Source: Candidatus Sulfidibacterium hydrothermale (lineage in GTDB: Bacteria; Bacteroidota; Bacteroidia; Bacteroidales; F082). From it: 64,000 bases of DNA. This document shows positions 26,102-34,405 of the stretch, piece after piece. The position numbers and the translations under genes are program-made. The DNA lies in assembly GCF_020149915.1 (NCBI RefSeq), contig NZ_CP083760.1, positions 2,542,001 to 2,606,000 of the forward strand, in the 5' to 3' direction. A model generated the notes under the pieces. The model saw only the letters and a program-made list of their open reading frames with translations, was not told the origin of the DNA and did no database searches. Each line of letters starts with the position of its first letter. Position 1 is the stretch's first letter.

Positions 26102-27061
26102 CTAATTAATAATGGCACACGAAATAGTATTTCCCACGGGTTTGTTTCCTTCGTAATTATAAAAACCTTTTTTGGTTTGTACCCCCAGGTAGTTAGCACG
26201 TACCAACCGTTTGATAATCGGTGAAGCCTTGTATTTCTTATCGCCGTACTCCTGATAAAGATTATCCATGTATTTCAAAATCTTATCAAGACCGATTTTG
26301 TCGGCGATTTCGAACGGGCCAAAAATATAACCGGTGGTTTCTTTCATGGTTTCGTCAATATCGGAAATTGACGCCACCCCTTCCATCAAAATCTCACAGG
26401 CTTCATTGATCAGCGGGATCATCATCCGGGTCGAAATGTTTCCGGGCGATTCATTGATCAGAATGGCTTTTTTGTTCAGCATCTGAACAAAACGTTTCAC
26501 CTTTTCATAGGTTTCGTCGGTAGTCTGACGTCCTTTAACTACTTCTACGATATTGGTTTTATCGATGGGTTCAATAAAATGAATCCCGATAGCCCGTCCG
26601 GGATTTTTCAGTACGACAGCCAAATCAGAAATAATTAATGTGGACAAGTCGGAAGAAATAATTGTATCCTCGCGTACCACAGCTTCCACTTTCTGAAACA
26701 ACTCTTTTCGCAAATTCACCAAAGTACCTTTTTGCCGGGAGCTGATGGTTTCGATAACCAAATCGCAATCTTTCAGGTCTTCATAACGGGTGGTCCCTTT
26801 CAGCCGCGACATGATCAGTTTTTTTTCGGATGACGTGATGCCCCAGTGGGCAATAACATCATCAAGTTGGCTTTCAATGTCCCGGTAAATTTCCTGAATT
26901 CGTTCTTCATTCAAATCCAGAAAAACGACATCCATTCCATACTGGGCACAAATACGGGCTACAACCTGTCCTACTGAACCGCAACCGAGGATACCCACGG
27001 TTTGAATATTTCCTTTGGGTTTCAGGCGACCGCCCAGACTAAATTGAACTAATTCGCTCAT
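26102..27061 (-). CDS. 3-hydroxyacyl-CoA dehydrogenase-like protein with altered active site
   Basis: A 319-residue protein with the two-domain 3-hydroxybutyryl-CoA dehydrogenase fold. The NAD-binding loop is VGILGCGSVGQVVA (22-35), and the C-terminal domain has GPFEIADKIGLD and ANYLGVQTKKGFYNY. The catalytic His161 (GIHFIEP) and Glu173 are kept. The Asn normally found in PGFIVNR is Thr211 (PGNISTR), the usual N-T-S of SNTSS is D-L-S, and HFFNP is HFIEP. It may still be a dehydrogenase on an unusual substrate, or act as a regulator. It sits between pta and ackA with gaps of 24 and 15 bases, so it is transcribed with acetate metabolism. No other butyrate-pathway gene is present. Confidence 0.82.
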   Translation of the reverse strand: MSELVQFSLGGRLKPKGNIQTVGILGCGSVGQVVARICAQYGMDVVFLDLNEERIQEIYRDIESQLDDVIAHWGITSSEKKLIMSRLKGTTRYEDLKDCDLVIETISSRQKGTLVNLRKELFQKVEAVVREDTIISSDLSTLIISDLAVVLKNPGRAIGIHFIEPIDKTNIVEVVKGRQTTDETYEKVKRFVQMLNKKAILINESPGNISTRMMIPLINEACEILMEGVASISDIDETMKETTGYIFGPFEIADKIGLDKILKYMDNLYQEYGDKKYKASPIIKRLVRANYLGVQTKKGFYNYEGNKPVGNTISCAIIN

Positions 27062-27085
27062 TTTTAAAATTTTAATATTTTCTAA

Positions 27086-28093
27086 CTATTGTAATAAACC
27101 GTTAGCCTGATTGGCTGTAATGGCAATCATATTAATGATATCGTCTACCGAACAGCCACGCGACAAATCGTTAATCGGCGCCGCTAATCCCTGCAAAACC
27201 GGGCCTACCGCTTCAGCCCCGGCCAAACGCTGCACCAGCTTGTAAGCAATATTTCCACTTTCCAAAGAGGGGAAAACCAATACATTGGCTTTACCGGCAA
27301 TAGGTGAACCGGGAGCTTTTTTCTTTCCAATGGCTTCAATAATAGCGGCATCAGCTTGTAATTCACCGTCTATTTGCAGATCCGGGTTCATTGTTTTAGC
27401 CATATTCAATGCTTCCACCACCTTGTCCACTTTTTCATGTTTGGCACTTCCTTTCGTTGAAAAACTCAACATGGCCACTTTCGGTTCAATCCCGGCAATA
27501 TTCTTTGCCGTTTTAGCCGATTCAACAGCAATTTCAGCCAGCTCACGTACCGAAGGATCAGGATTCACAGCACAATCAGCAAAAATCATCACCCCATCGG
27601 TACCAAAATTTTTGTCTTTCAGGATCATGATAAAAGCACCGGAAACGGCACTCACCCCCGGAAGTGTTTTGATGATCTGAAAAGCCGGACGCAACACATC
27701 GCCGGTGGCATGCTCAGCACCACTCACTTCACCATCTGCTTTTCCGTCTTTAATCAGCAACGTGGACAGATACAACGGCTCTTCCACTTTTTTCAAAGCT
27801 TCTTCATACGTCATTCCTTTTTTCTTCCGGATATCAGCCAGCATCCGGGCATAATACGTTTTGTCCGGATGGTTTTTCGGGTCAATAATTGTGGCCTTTT
27901 CAATATTTTGTAATGAAAAACCAGACGCCTTTTTCAAAATCTCATCCCGGTTTCCCAGCAAAATAATAGCTGCAATTTTTTCTTTTAAGACATAATCCGC
28001 AGCACGAAGGTTTCGTTCTTCAGTACCTTCGGGTAAAACAATGGTTTTACCTGCCTGCCGCGCCATCTCATGAATCTTATCAATTAATTCCAT
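27086..28093 (-). CDS. pta: Phosphate acetyltransferase
   Basis: A 335-residue enzyme converting acetyl-CoA and phosphate to acetyl phosphate. Family hallmarks: VLPEGTEERNLRAA near the N-terminus, DGEVSGAEHATGDVLRPA, and the closing PINDLSRGCSVDDI. It is the short single-domain form, without the N-terminal DRTGG regulatory domains of enterobacterial Pta. It opens the pta-HBD-like-ackA operon, with a -7 element 26 bases upstream of its start. Confidence 0.96.
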   Translation of the reverse strand: MELIDKIHEMARQAGKTIVLPEGTEERNLRAADYVLKEKIAAIILLGNRDEILKKASGFSLQNIEKATIIDPKNHPDKTYYARMLADIRKKKGMTYEEALKKVEEPLYLSTLLIKDGKADGEVSGAEHATGDVLRPAFQIIKTLPGVSAVSGAFIMILKDKNFGTDGVMIFADCAVNPDPSVRELAEIAVESAKTAKNIAGIEPKVAMLSFSTKGSAKHEKVDKVVEALNMAKTMNPDLQIDGELQADAAIIEAIGKKKAPGSPIAGKANVLVFPSLESGNIAYKLVQRLAGAEAVGPVLQGLAAPINDLSRGCSVDDIINMIAITANQANGLLQ

Positions 28094-28118
28094 TTTGTTT
28101 TAATTTTAATGCGCACTG

Positions 28119-28126
28119 CAAAAGTA
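28119..28126 (-). promoter_or_regulatory. -7 element for the pta operon
   Basis: Minus-strand TACTTTTG matches TAnnTTTG 26 bases before the pta start. A TTTG is present 15 bases further upstream, closer than the usual spacing. Confidence 0.45.
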
Positions 28127-28195
28127 TTACTAATTTTGTTGCAAAATTTAGTTTCGTTAATTTTTTAACAAAAATTTTTTATTACTTTAAATATC

Positions 28196-28939
28196 TTGAA
28201 ACCAATTCTATACATTTTAACCTTGCCCGTTGCCGATACTTTGAAAAAGACCGGGATTTTTTTTCAAAAAGGGCATATTGCCATTCATCCGCATCCTCTC
28301 CCACATCCGGAAGGGCATTTGGTTTTTTATCTTCTCTTCGGTTTTCTAACCTTGATTGCTCTGATTCGTTTTTTTTATCCGAGAACACTGCAAGCCATTT
28401 TTACCCTTTTTTTAAAAAGTGGCACCCGGCGCGACAACGACAGCTATAGCAAACCGGGGTGGGCTGTTCCGCTTTTCTTTTCCATCAATTTCTGGGTAGC
28501 CATTACCCTGTTTTCCATCATTATTCTGATTCGTTACCATTATCTTCCGGCCCGGTCGTTTACCGATTTTTACTGGGTAGGCAGAATTGCAGGAATTACG
28601 TTTGTTTTCTTTTTTCTCAATCAGATACTCACTTTGCTGTCCGGCATTTTATTCAATGCAAAAACATCCGCCAAAAACCAGTTAAAATCCAATCAACTAT
28701 GGATGTTCATCAGTGGCATTATCCTTATTCCGCTGCTGCTCATTTATTTTTATTCGGGGAGTCGCTTTTTAATTGACGGAATGATTGTTACCATAATTAT
28801 CCTGTTCCTTTTCAAATGGTTTCAAACGTTTCGCAACGGATTAAGCGAAGGGGATTTTCAAATACATCATATATTTTTATATCTTTGCGCCATTGAAATT
28901 GCCCCTTTGTTATGGCTGGTAAAACTGGGAACGGGATAA
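28196..28939 (+). CDS. DUF4271 membrane protein
   Basis: A 247-residue integral membrane protein of the Bacteroidota-specific DUF4271 family, with about five hydrophobic segments (for example YLLFGFLTLIALIRFF near 45-60 and LFFSINFWVAITLFSIIILI near 92-112). Function is unknown. It is directly followed by hemD, an arrangement I recall from many Bacteroidota genomes. The frame has no upstream ATG (a stop lies at 28166-28168), and the next Met is far inside the protein, so initiation at TTG 28196 is the best choice, though a nearby alternative cannot be excluded. Confidence 0.77.
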   Translation: MKPILYILTLPVADTLKKTGIFFQKGHIAIHPHPLPHPEGHLVFYLLFGFLTLIALIRFFYPRTLQAIFTLFLKSGTRRDNDSYSKPGWAVPLFFSINFWVAITLFSIIILIRYHYLPARSFTDFYWVGRIAGITFVFFFLNQILTLLSGILFNAKTSAKNQLKSNQLWMFISGIILIPLLLIYFYSGSRFLIDGMIVTIIILFLFKWFQTFRNGLSEGDFQIHHIFLYLCAIEIAPLLWLVKLGTG

Positions 28940-29007
28940 TAAAAATGACGGTATCACCATGATAAACAGGGGCATTAGTGTATTATGGGGGTTAAAAATT
29001 CGGGACA

Positions 29008-29778
29008 TTGAAAATCAAAAACATTTTAGTATCGCAGCCAAAACCGGCCGATATTAGCCGGTCTCCGTACGGAGAATTGAGTGAAAAGTTTAATTTAAAC
29101 ATTGATTTTCGTAAATTTATTACGATTGAGGGAATTTCTGCCCAGGAATTCCGGATGAATAAAAATTCTTTGAACGGGCATACAGCGGTAATCCTTACCA
29201 GCCGCCATGCCGTAGACCATTTTTTCCGGATTGCCAAGGAACTCCGAAAAGAAATTCCGGATTCATTGAAATATTTCTGTATTTCAGAATCCACCGCTTA
29301 CTATCTGCAAAAGTATGTGCAATACCGAAAAAGAAAGATCTTTTTCGGAAAACAAAACTTTCAGGATCTCCTTGAAATTCTGAAAAAACACCGTGACGAA
29401 ACCTTTTTGGTTCCTTCGTCGGATGTGCCCAACCAGACCATGTTTAAATTACTCAACAAAGAAAAAATCAATTACACCCAAGGAGTAATTTACAGAACCG
29501 TTCCAAGCGATCTGTCGGATCTGGATATCAAAAAATACGATATGCTGATCTTTTTCAGTCCGGGAGGTATTAACTCACTCCTGACTAATTTTCCGGATTA
29601 CGAACAGGGCGACCAACTAATTGCCGCTTTCGGGCCATCTACCAACAAGGCACTGAAAGATGCCGGACTGACAGTAAATATTCCGGCTCCCACGCAAGCA
29701 GCGCCTTCCATGGCTATGGCCATTGATCATTACATTACGGAAAAAGAAAGAGAACGGCGGCGGCGGAGCAGAAAATAA
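29008..29778 (+). CDS. hemD: Uroporphyrinogen-III synthase family protein
   Basis: A 256-residue protein of the HemD fold: two alpha/beta lobes with KNILVSQPKPAD at the start, AVILTSRHAVDHFFRIA (about 57-73), and the second-lobe motifs TFLVPSSDVPN, YDMLIFFSPGGINSLL and IAAFGPSTNKAL. The enzyme cyclises hydroxymethylbilane in tetrapyrrole synthesis. Sequence conservation in this family is low, so motif order and fold carry the call. It starts with TTG at 29008, the only start placing the conserved KNILVSQP near the N-terminus. The C-terminus is very basic (ERERRRRSRK). It is 68 bases after the DUF4271 gene. Confidence 0.82.
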   Translation: MKIKNILVSQPKPADISRSPYGELSEKFNLNIDFRKFITIEGISAQEFRMNKNSLNGHTAVILTSRHAVDHFFRIAKELRKEIPDSLKYFCISESTAYYLQKYVQYRKRKIFFGKQNFQDLLEILKKHRDETFLVPSSDVPNQTMFKLLNKEKINYTQGVIYRTVPSDLSDLDIKKYDMLIFFSPGGINSLLTNFPDYEQGDQLIAAFGPSTNKALKDAGLTVNIPAPTQAAPSMAMAIDHYITEKERERRRRSRK

Positions 29779-29788
29779 AACCGGTATC

Positions 29789-30604
29789 TTAATAACCGGG
29801 GAACCTGAAAACACGAACTTCACCCATAAATTCCGGGAAAGAAACTGATGGCTTTTTCCGGAAAAAAGCATAAAAAGCACATCCAGAACCGGTCATTGAC
29901 CAATAAACCGGTTTCCTTTTAATAAGCTCTTGCTGCACGCGATACAGAACCGGATTCTGCCGGGTGGCTATTTCCTGAAAATCATTTTTTACAAACAGAG
30001 ACCATGTTTCTACCGGTTGACGGAGAAACTCGGTCAAAGGAGCTGTGAACTTACCGGGTTTTGTCAATGAAAACATCTGACCGGTAGCACAATGCACCGG
30101 CGGAAGCACCAGCATCAGCCACAAGTTCTTAACCGGAAGCGTAATGGGTTTTATTTCTTCCCCTCTTCCGGAAACCAGCGCAGGCCGGTTCTGCAGAAAA
30201 AAAGGAACATCACTTCCAAGCTGCAAAGCCAGTTCCTGAAGCGCAGCAGACGATCGGTTCAAATGAAAAAATTCATTCAGCCCATTTAAGAAGAAAGCGG
30301 CATCAGAAGCCCCTCCCCCCAGTCCGCTTCCCGGAGGAATATTTTTCATCAAAGCAACCCGTACCGGCGGAATCGAAAACTTTTGATTTAAAAGTTTCCA
30401 CGTTTTCGTAATCAGGTTTTCTTCGGGCATTCCGGGAACCGGTTTCCCATAAAGCGATAACTCAAAGGTTTCTGACGGCAAAAACTCCAGCACATCACAT
30501 AAAGGAACCGGACAAAAAACCGACTCGATATTATGATACCCGTCTGCTCTTTCTCCGGTAATCCGTAATCCGATATTGATTTTCGCCGCAGGAAATAGAA
30601 TCAT
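29789..30604 (-). CDS. ispE: 4-diphosphocytidyl-2-C-methyl-D-erythritol kinase
   Basis: A 271-residue GHMP kinase of the non-mevalonate isoprenoid pathway. The N-terminal FPAAKINIGLRITGERADGYH and the ATP loop IPPGSGLGGGASDAA are diagnostic, and the third GHMP motif is MTGSGCAFYAFF. It converges with hemD, with only ten bases between the stops. The product feeds the prenyl synthase encoded near 46 kb. Confidence 0.95.
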   Translation of the reverse strand: MILFPAAKINIGLRITGERADGYHNIESVFCPVPLCDVLEFLPSETFELSLYGKPVPGMPEENLITKTWKLLNQKFSIPPVRVALMKNIPPGSGLGGGASDAAFFLNGLNEFFHLNRSSAALQELALQLGSDVPFFLQNRPALVSGRGEEIKPITLPVKNLWLMLVLPPVHCATGQMFSLTKPGKFTAPLTEFLRQPVETWSLFVKNDFQEIATRQNPVLYRVQQELIKRKPVYWSMTGSGCAFYAFFRKKPSVSFPEFMGEVRVFRFPGY

Positions 30605-30621
30605 CTTATTTTTCTGTTGGA

Positions 30622-30629
30622 CAAAAATA
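30622..30629 (-). promoter_or_regulatory. -7 element for ispE
   Basis: Minus-strand TATTTTTG matches TAnnTTTG, 18 bases before the ispE start. No -33 element at the usual distance. Confidence 0.4.
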
Positions 30630-30711
30630 ATACTTTGCCTATTTTCGAAAAGCGATTTTTTATTTACCGGATTTAAACCGACAAAAGCGAAGGGATATTC
30701 ACAAAAATTTT

Positions 30712-30719
30712 TAAATTTG
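30712..30719 (+). promoter_or_regulatory. -7 element for the GH3-dnk unit
   Basis: TAAATTTG matches TAnnTTTG, 31 bases before the ATG at 30750. No -33 TTTG found. Confidence 0.4.
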
Positions 30720-30749
30720 ACTTTTTAAACATCCATTTGAAAAACGCTG

Positions 30750-32282
30750 ATGGCTTTCATAAATTCTGTACTTACATGGCTTATTAAGAAGAGAATGCAC
30801 CAGATTGAGCTCTTCCTGAAATATCCGAATGAAGTACAGCACGACTGGTTTGACAAGCTCATCGAAAACGGGAAGAATACAGAATGGGGGCAAAAATATG
30901 ATTATGCCTCTATCAAAAATCCGGATATTTATAAACAACGGGTACCGGTAAGCCGTTATGAAGATATCCAGCCGCTCATCGAACGGATGCGTCAGGGAGA
31001 AAAAAATCTGCTCTGGCCCGAAACGATCAAATGGTTTGCCAAATCATCGGGAACCACTGACAATAAAAGTAAATTTATCCCCATCAGTCAGGATACCATT
31101 GAAGAATGTCATTTTAAAGCGGGTAAAGATGTTTTAACCCTTTATTTGAATAACCATCCTGATTCATCCCTTTTTCAGGGAAAAGGATTGCTTATGGGCG
31201 GCAGCCAGAATATTCAGGAAGTCAATAACCAATCTTATTACGAAGGCGATCTCTCCGCTATTTTAATCCACAACATGCCTTACTGGGCACAGATCATGCG
31301 CACTCCTTCGCTGGCCATTGCCTTAATGGACGAATGGGAAAGCAAATTGCAGCGCATGGCTGAAACAACCTTGCATCACAATGTTACAAGCCTTTCCGGA
31401 GTACCTTCGTGGACATTGGTTTTACTGCGTAAAGTTCTTGAGCTTTCCGGGAAAAAAACCATACCGGAAGTGTGGCCCAATCTGGAAGTGTTCTTTCACG
31501 GAGGCGTCAGTTTCGAACCCTACCGGCATCAATTTCTTTCACTTATTCCCAAAAGTGAGATGCAATATTACCAAACATACAATGCTTCTGAAGGTTTTTT
31601 TGGCATTCAGGACCAAACCGGTGCCGACGACATGTTGCTGATGCTTGATTATGGAATTTACTATGAATTCATTCCGATGGACCAGCTGGGAAGGCCTTAT
31701 CCACAAACATTAACGCTGGATGAGGTACAAACCAATACCCATTACGCCCTGGTCATTACCACCAATTCCGGATTGTGGCGCTATCTGATTGGCGACACCA
31801 TTCGTTTTACTTCTCTTCGCCCTTACCGCATCCAGGTAACCGGAAGAACCAAAAACTATATGAATATCGTAGGAGAAGAGCTCATGGTAGACAATGCCGA
31901 GAAAGCGCTGGCCACAGCCTGCGCCAAAACAGGAGCCGCCATTCGCGATTATACAGCCGCTCCTTTATACGAAGAAAATAATATTCGTCATGAATGGCTT
32001 ATTGAGTTTGAAAAAATGCCGGATAACTTTGAGTTTTTCGCCGAAGTTTTTGACAATGCGCTAAAAGCACTCAATTCAGATTACGAGGCCAAACGGTATC
32101 ATCATTTGGTTTTAAAACCTCCTTTGATCCGTTCCATGAAAAAAGGAACTTTTTATAACTGGATGAAACACAACAACAAGCTGGGCGGGCAACACAAAGT
32201 ACCGCGGCTTCACAACAGCCGGGAGTTTGTAGATGAAATATTAAAAAACAGTCAGACAACAAAAAAGAATTTTAATTTTTAA
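30750..32282 (+). CDS. GH3-family acyl-acid-amido synthetase-like protein
   Basis: A 510-residue cytoplasmic protein of the GH3 family, which belongs to the adenylate-forming superfamily and in plants joins auxin or jasmonate to amino acids. Adenylation-type motifs are visible: AKSSGTTDNKSKFIP (ATP loop, about 93-107), YNASEGFFGIQ and YLIGDTIRFTSLRPYRI (the family IGD and hinge region). Bacterial GH3 proteins are widespread in Bacteroidota but their substrates are not established. It may activate a carboxylic acid and couple it to an amine (inference). It is followed 12 bases later by a deoxynucleoside kinase gene. Confidence 0.85.
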   Translation: MAFINSVLTWLIKKRMHQIELFLKYPNEVQHDWFDKLIENGKNTEWGQKYDYASIKNPDIYKQRVPVSRYEDIQPLIERMRQGEKNLLWPETIKWFAKSSGTTDNKSKFIPISQDTIEECHFKAGKDVLTLYLNNHPDSSLFQGKGLLMGGSQNIQEVNNQSYYEGDLSAILIHNMPYWAQIMRTPSLAIALMDEWESKLQRMAETTLHHNVTSLSGVPSWTLVLLRKVLELSGKKTIPEVWPNLEVFFHGGVSFEPYRHQFLSLIPKSEMQYYQTYNASEGFFGIQDQTGADDMLLMLDYGIYYEFIPMDQLGRPYPQTLTLDEVQTNTHYALVITTNSGLWRYLIGDTIRFTSLRPYRIQVTGRTKNYMNIVGEELMVDNAEKALATACAKTGAAIRDYTAAPLYEENNIRHEWLIEFEKMPDNFEFFAEVFDNALKALNSDYEAKRYHHLVLKPPLIRSMKKGTFYNWMKHNNKLGGQHKVPRLHNSREFVDEILKNSQTTKKNFNF

Positions 32283-32294
32283 ATCCATTTAAAA

Positions 32295-32906
32295 ATGCAT
32301 ATAGCAATTGCTGGAAATATTGGTTCGGGGAAAACAACCCTCACGAAAATACTCGCAAAACATTACGGGTGGAAAGCCCATTACGAAGATGTGGATCATA
32401 ATCCTTATCTGCAAAGTTTTTATGATGACATGCAACGCTGGTCGTTCAACCTGCAGGTTTATTTTCTGAACAGCCGTTTCCGCCAGGTGGTGGAAATACG
32501 CCGGGGAAATAAAAATGTAATTCAGGACCGGAGTATCTACGAAGACGCTTACATCTTTGCCCCTAACCTGCACGATATGAACCTGATGTCTACCCGCGAC
32601 TTTGAAAATTACAGCTCACTTTTTGAGTTGATGAGCTCCTTTATTCAACCTCCTGATTTATTGATCTATCTCCGGGCTTCAGTGTCTACCCTGGTAGAAC
32701 AAATTCAAAAACGGGGAAGAGAATATGAAGAATCTATCCGGCTGGATTATCTGAAACGACTGAACGAACGGTATGAAAGCTGGATAACAAAATATAAACA
32801 AGGAAAGCTGCTTATCATCAATGTGGACAACCTTGATTTTAATAAACCGGAAGATATCGGTATTGTAATTGAAAAAATTGATGCCGAAATCAACGGACTT
32901 TTTTAA
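32295..32906 (+). CDS. Deoxynucleoside kinase
   Basis: A 203-residue P-loop kinase of the dNK/dCK/dGK family that salvages deoxyribonucleosides. The P-loop is IAGNIGSGKTTLTK (residues 4-17). The family catalytic/specificity segment is VIQDRSIYEDAYIFA, with the DRS motif, and the lid is RGREYEESIRLDYL. The substrate base is not resolved by sequence. It is probably co-transcribed with the GH3 gene. Confidence 0.9.
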   Translation: MHIAIAGNIGSGKTTLTKILAKHYGWKAHYEDVDHNPYLQSFYDDMQRWSFNLQVYFLNSRFRQVVEIRRGNKNVIQDRSIYEDAYIFAPNLHDMNLMSTRDFENYSSLFELMSSFIQPPDLLIYLRASVSTLVEQIQKRGREYEESIRLDYLKRLNERYESWITKYKQGKLLIINVDNLDFNKPEDIGIVIEKIDAEINGLF

Positions 32907-33097
32907 AAAACGGTCCGGACTCCGGAAATTTTCCTGTTGACAGAACCCACAAAAACAGGATTACTTATCTTATTGAAAATGTTTATTTTGCGATCTTTAA
33001 ACCAGATTGCAAAAAACTTATTAACAAAATTTGCAACCCACAGCTGCAGTGCTTATCTTAGCAAGTTGAAGCTTTCACTTTACTAAAAACCCGTACC

Positions 33098-34393
33098 ATG
33101 AAGATAGCCAAATACATAGGTGATTTGTTGTATGATTATGAATGCGTGGTGATACCCGGTTTAGGCGGCTTTTTAACCCAGGATAAACCGGCGTCGATCC
33201 ATCCGCAAACCCACCACTTTCGTCCTCCTTACAAACAGATAATGTTTAATGCTTACCTGAAAACCAACGACGGCTTACTGGTAAACTATATTGCTCGCGA
33301 AGAAAACGTTTCTTACAAAGAAGCCAAAGCACAGGTTGACAAATTCGTTTTTTTGTGTGATCAGGCTTTACAACAAGGCAAACGCATTCATTTTCACAAA
33401 GTAGGCGCTATCTATCTCAACAAAAACCAAAAAATTGTTTTTGAACAGGACAAATCGGTTAACTATAATGCCGATGCATTTGGGCTCACCGAATTTGTCT
33501 CGCCAGCCATCCGGCATGCCACACCGGAAGAAAAATTACGGGAACAGGTTAGCCATCCGCGCCAGCCGGCAAAAAAACCACACACAAAAGCGTCTCCGGT
33601 TCACCATTCACCCAAAACAGCAACAGCTGAAACACACCGGAAAGCCCGGTTAATTGCCACGAAAAAAAAATCGCCTTACCGTACGCAATTACTCTTTCTT
33701 ACCGGACTTATCTTGGCTATGCTGGTAGGTTGGGGATTCATGAATAAAGACCGGGTTACAGCTTATTACGAAAATTATTCATCAGTAATCCCTCTGTTTT
33801 ATTCCCAGCCAAGTGCTTATATGATCGATAATATCGGCCATGTTCCTGTTACACAAATTACGGATAGTCATTGGGGCTCTTGGTGGTTGAAGTTACTGGA
33901 GGGAAAACACACCTCTGAGGCAAAAGAAATCCCCGAAACAACAAAAGCAAAAAAGGCGGAGACAATCCATAAAACCGTTCCGGAAAAAACAAAACCGGTA
34001 ACAACGATGTCAAATAAAAAACCGGCTGAATTATCGTCAACGGCTAAAATTGTCCCCGGTAAAACAACAGCAAAACCTATTTCTTCCGTTACTACTGCAA
34101 AAACAAAAAGTCATTTAAAACAAAAAATTCAGCCATCGGCTCCAAGTGTTCTTCAGTCTAAAAACACCCACCGGTATTACATCATCGCCGGCGCTTTTAA
34201 AAGTGTTCACAACGTCCGCTCCATGATTTACACCCTGAAGAAAAAAGGGTATGATGCATTGGCTGTAGGCGTCACTCCACAAGGATTGCACCGGGTAGCT
34301 TATGCCGCCTTCAGCAGCCGGACACAGGCAGAAGAACAACTGGCAAAAATCCGCCAGAAGGATAATCCTTCGGCCTGGATCTTATTCAATTAA
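33098..34393 (+). CDS. HU-CCDC81-like/SPOR membrane protein
   Basis: A 431-residue protein. The N-terminal 135 residues contain two HU/CCDC81-type domains (IGDLLYDYECVVIPGLGGFL; then ENVSYKEAKAQVDKFV). A Lys-rich linker precedes one transmembrane helix (LLFLTGLILAMLVGWGF, about 200-216). A long, low-complexity Lys/Thr/Pro periplasmic linker leads to a C-terminal SPOR domain (YYIIAGAFKSVHNVRSMI, from about 357). SPOR domains bind denuded peptidoglycan glycans at division sites, so the protein would link a cytoplasmic HU-like platform to septal wall (inference). This architecture is specific to Bacteroidota. It is separated from dnk by 191 bases without a clear promoter. Confidence 0.85.
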   Translation: MKIAKYIGDLLYDYECVVIPGLGGFLTQDKPASIHPQTHHFRPPYKQIMFNAYLKTNDGLLVNYIAREENVSYKEAKAQVDKFVFLCDQALQQGKRIHFHKVGAIYLNKNQKIVFEQDKSVNYNADAFGLTEFVSPAIRHATPEEKLREQVSHPRQPAKKPHTKASPVHHSPKTATAETHRKARLIATKKKSPYRTQLLFLTGLILAMLVGWGFMNKDRVTAYYENYSSVIPLFYSQPSAYMIDNIGHVPVTQITDSHWGSWWLKLLEGKHTSEAKEIPETTKAKKAETIHKTVPEKTKPVTTMSNKKPAELSSTAKIVPGKTTAKPISSVTTAKTKSHLKQKIQPSAPSVLQSKNTHRYYIIAGAFKSVHNVRSMIYTLKKKGYDALAVGVTPQGLHRVAYAAFSSRTQAEEQLAKIRQKDNPSAWILFN

Positions 34394-34405
34394 AACCTGA
34401 ACAGC

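Noticed and set aside
29779-29802. CCGG-containing inverted repeat between hemD and ispE, as a terminator
   Set aside because: The arms (CCGGT/ACCGG) are only five bases, with no T-run; CCGG is so common here that such repeats arise by chance.
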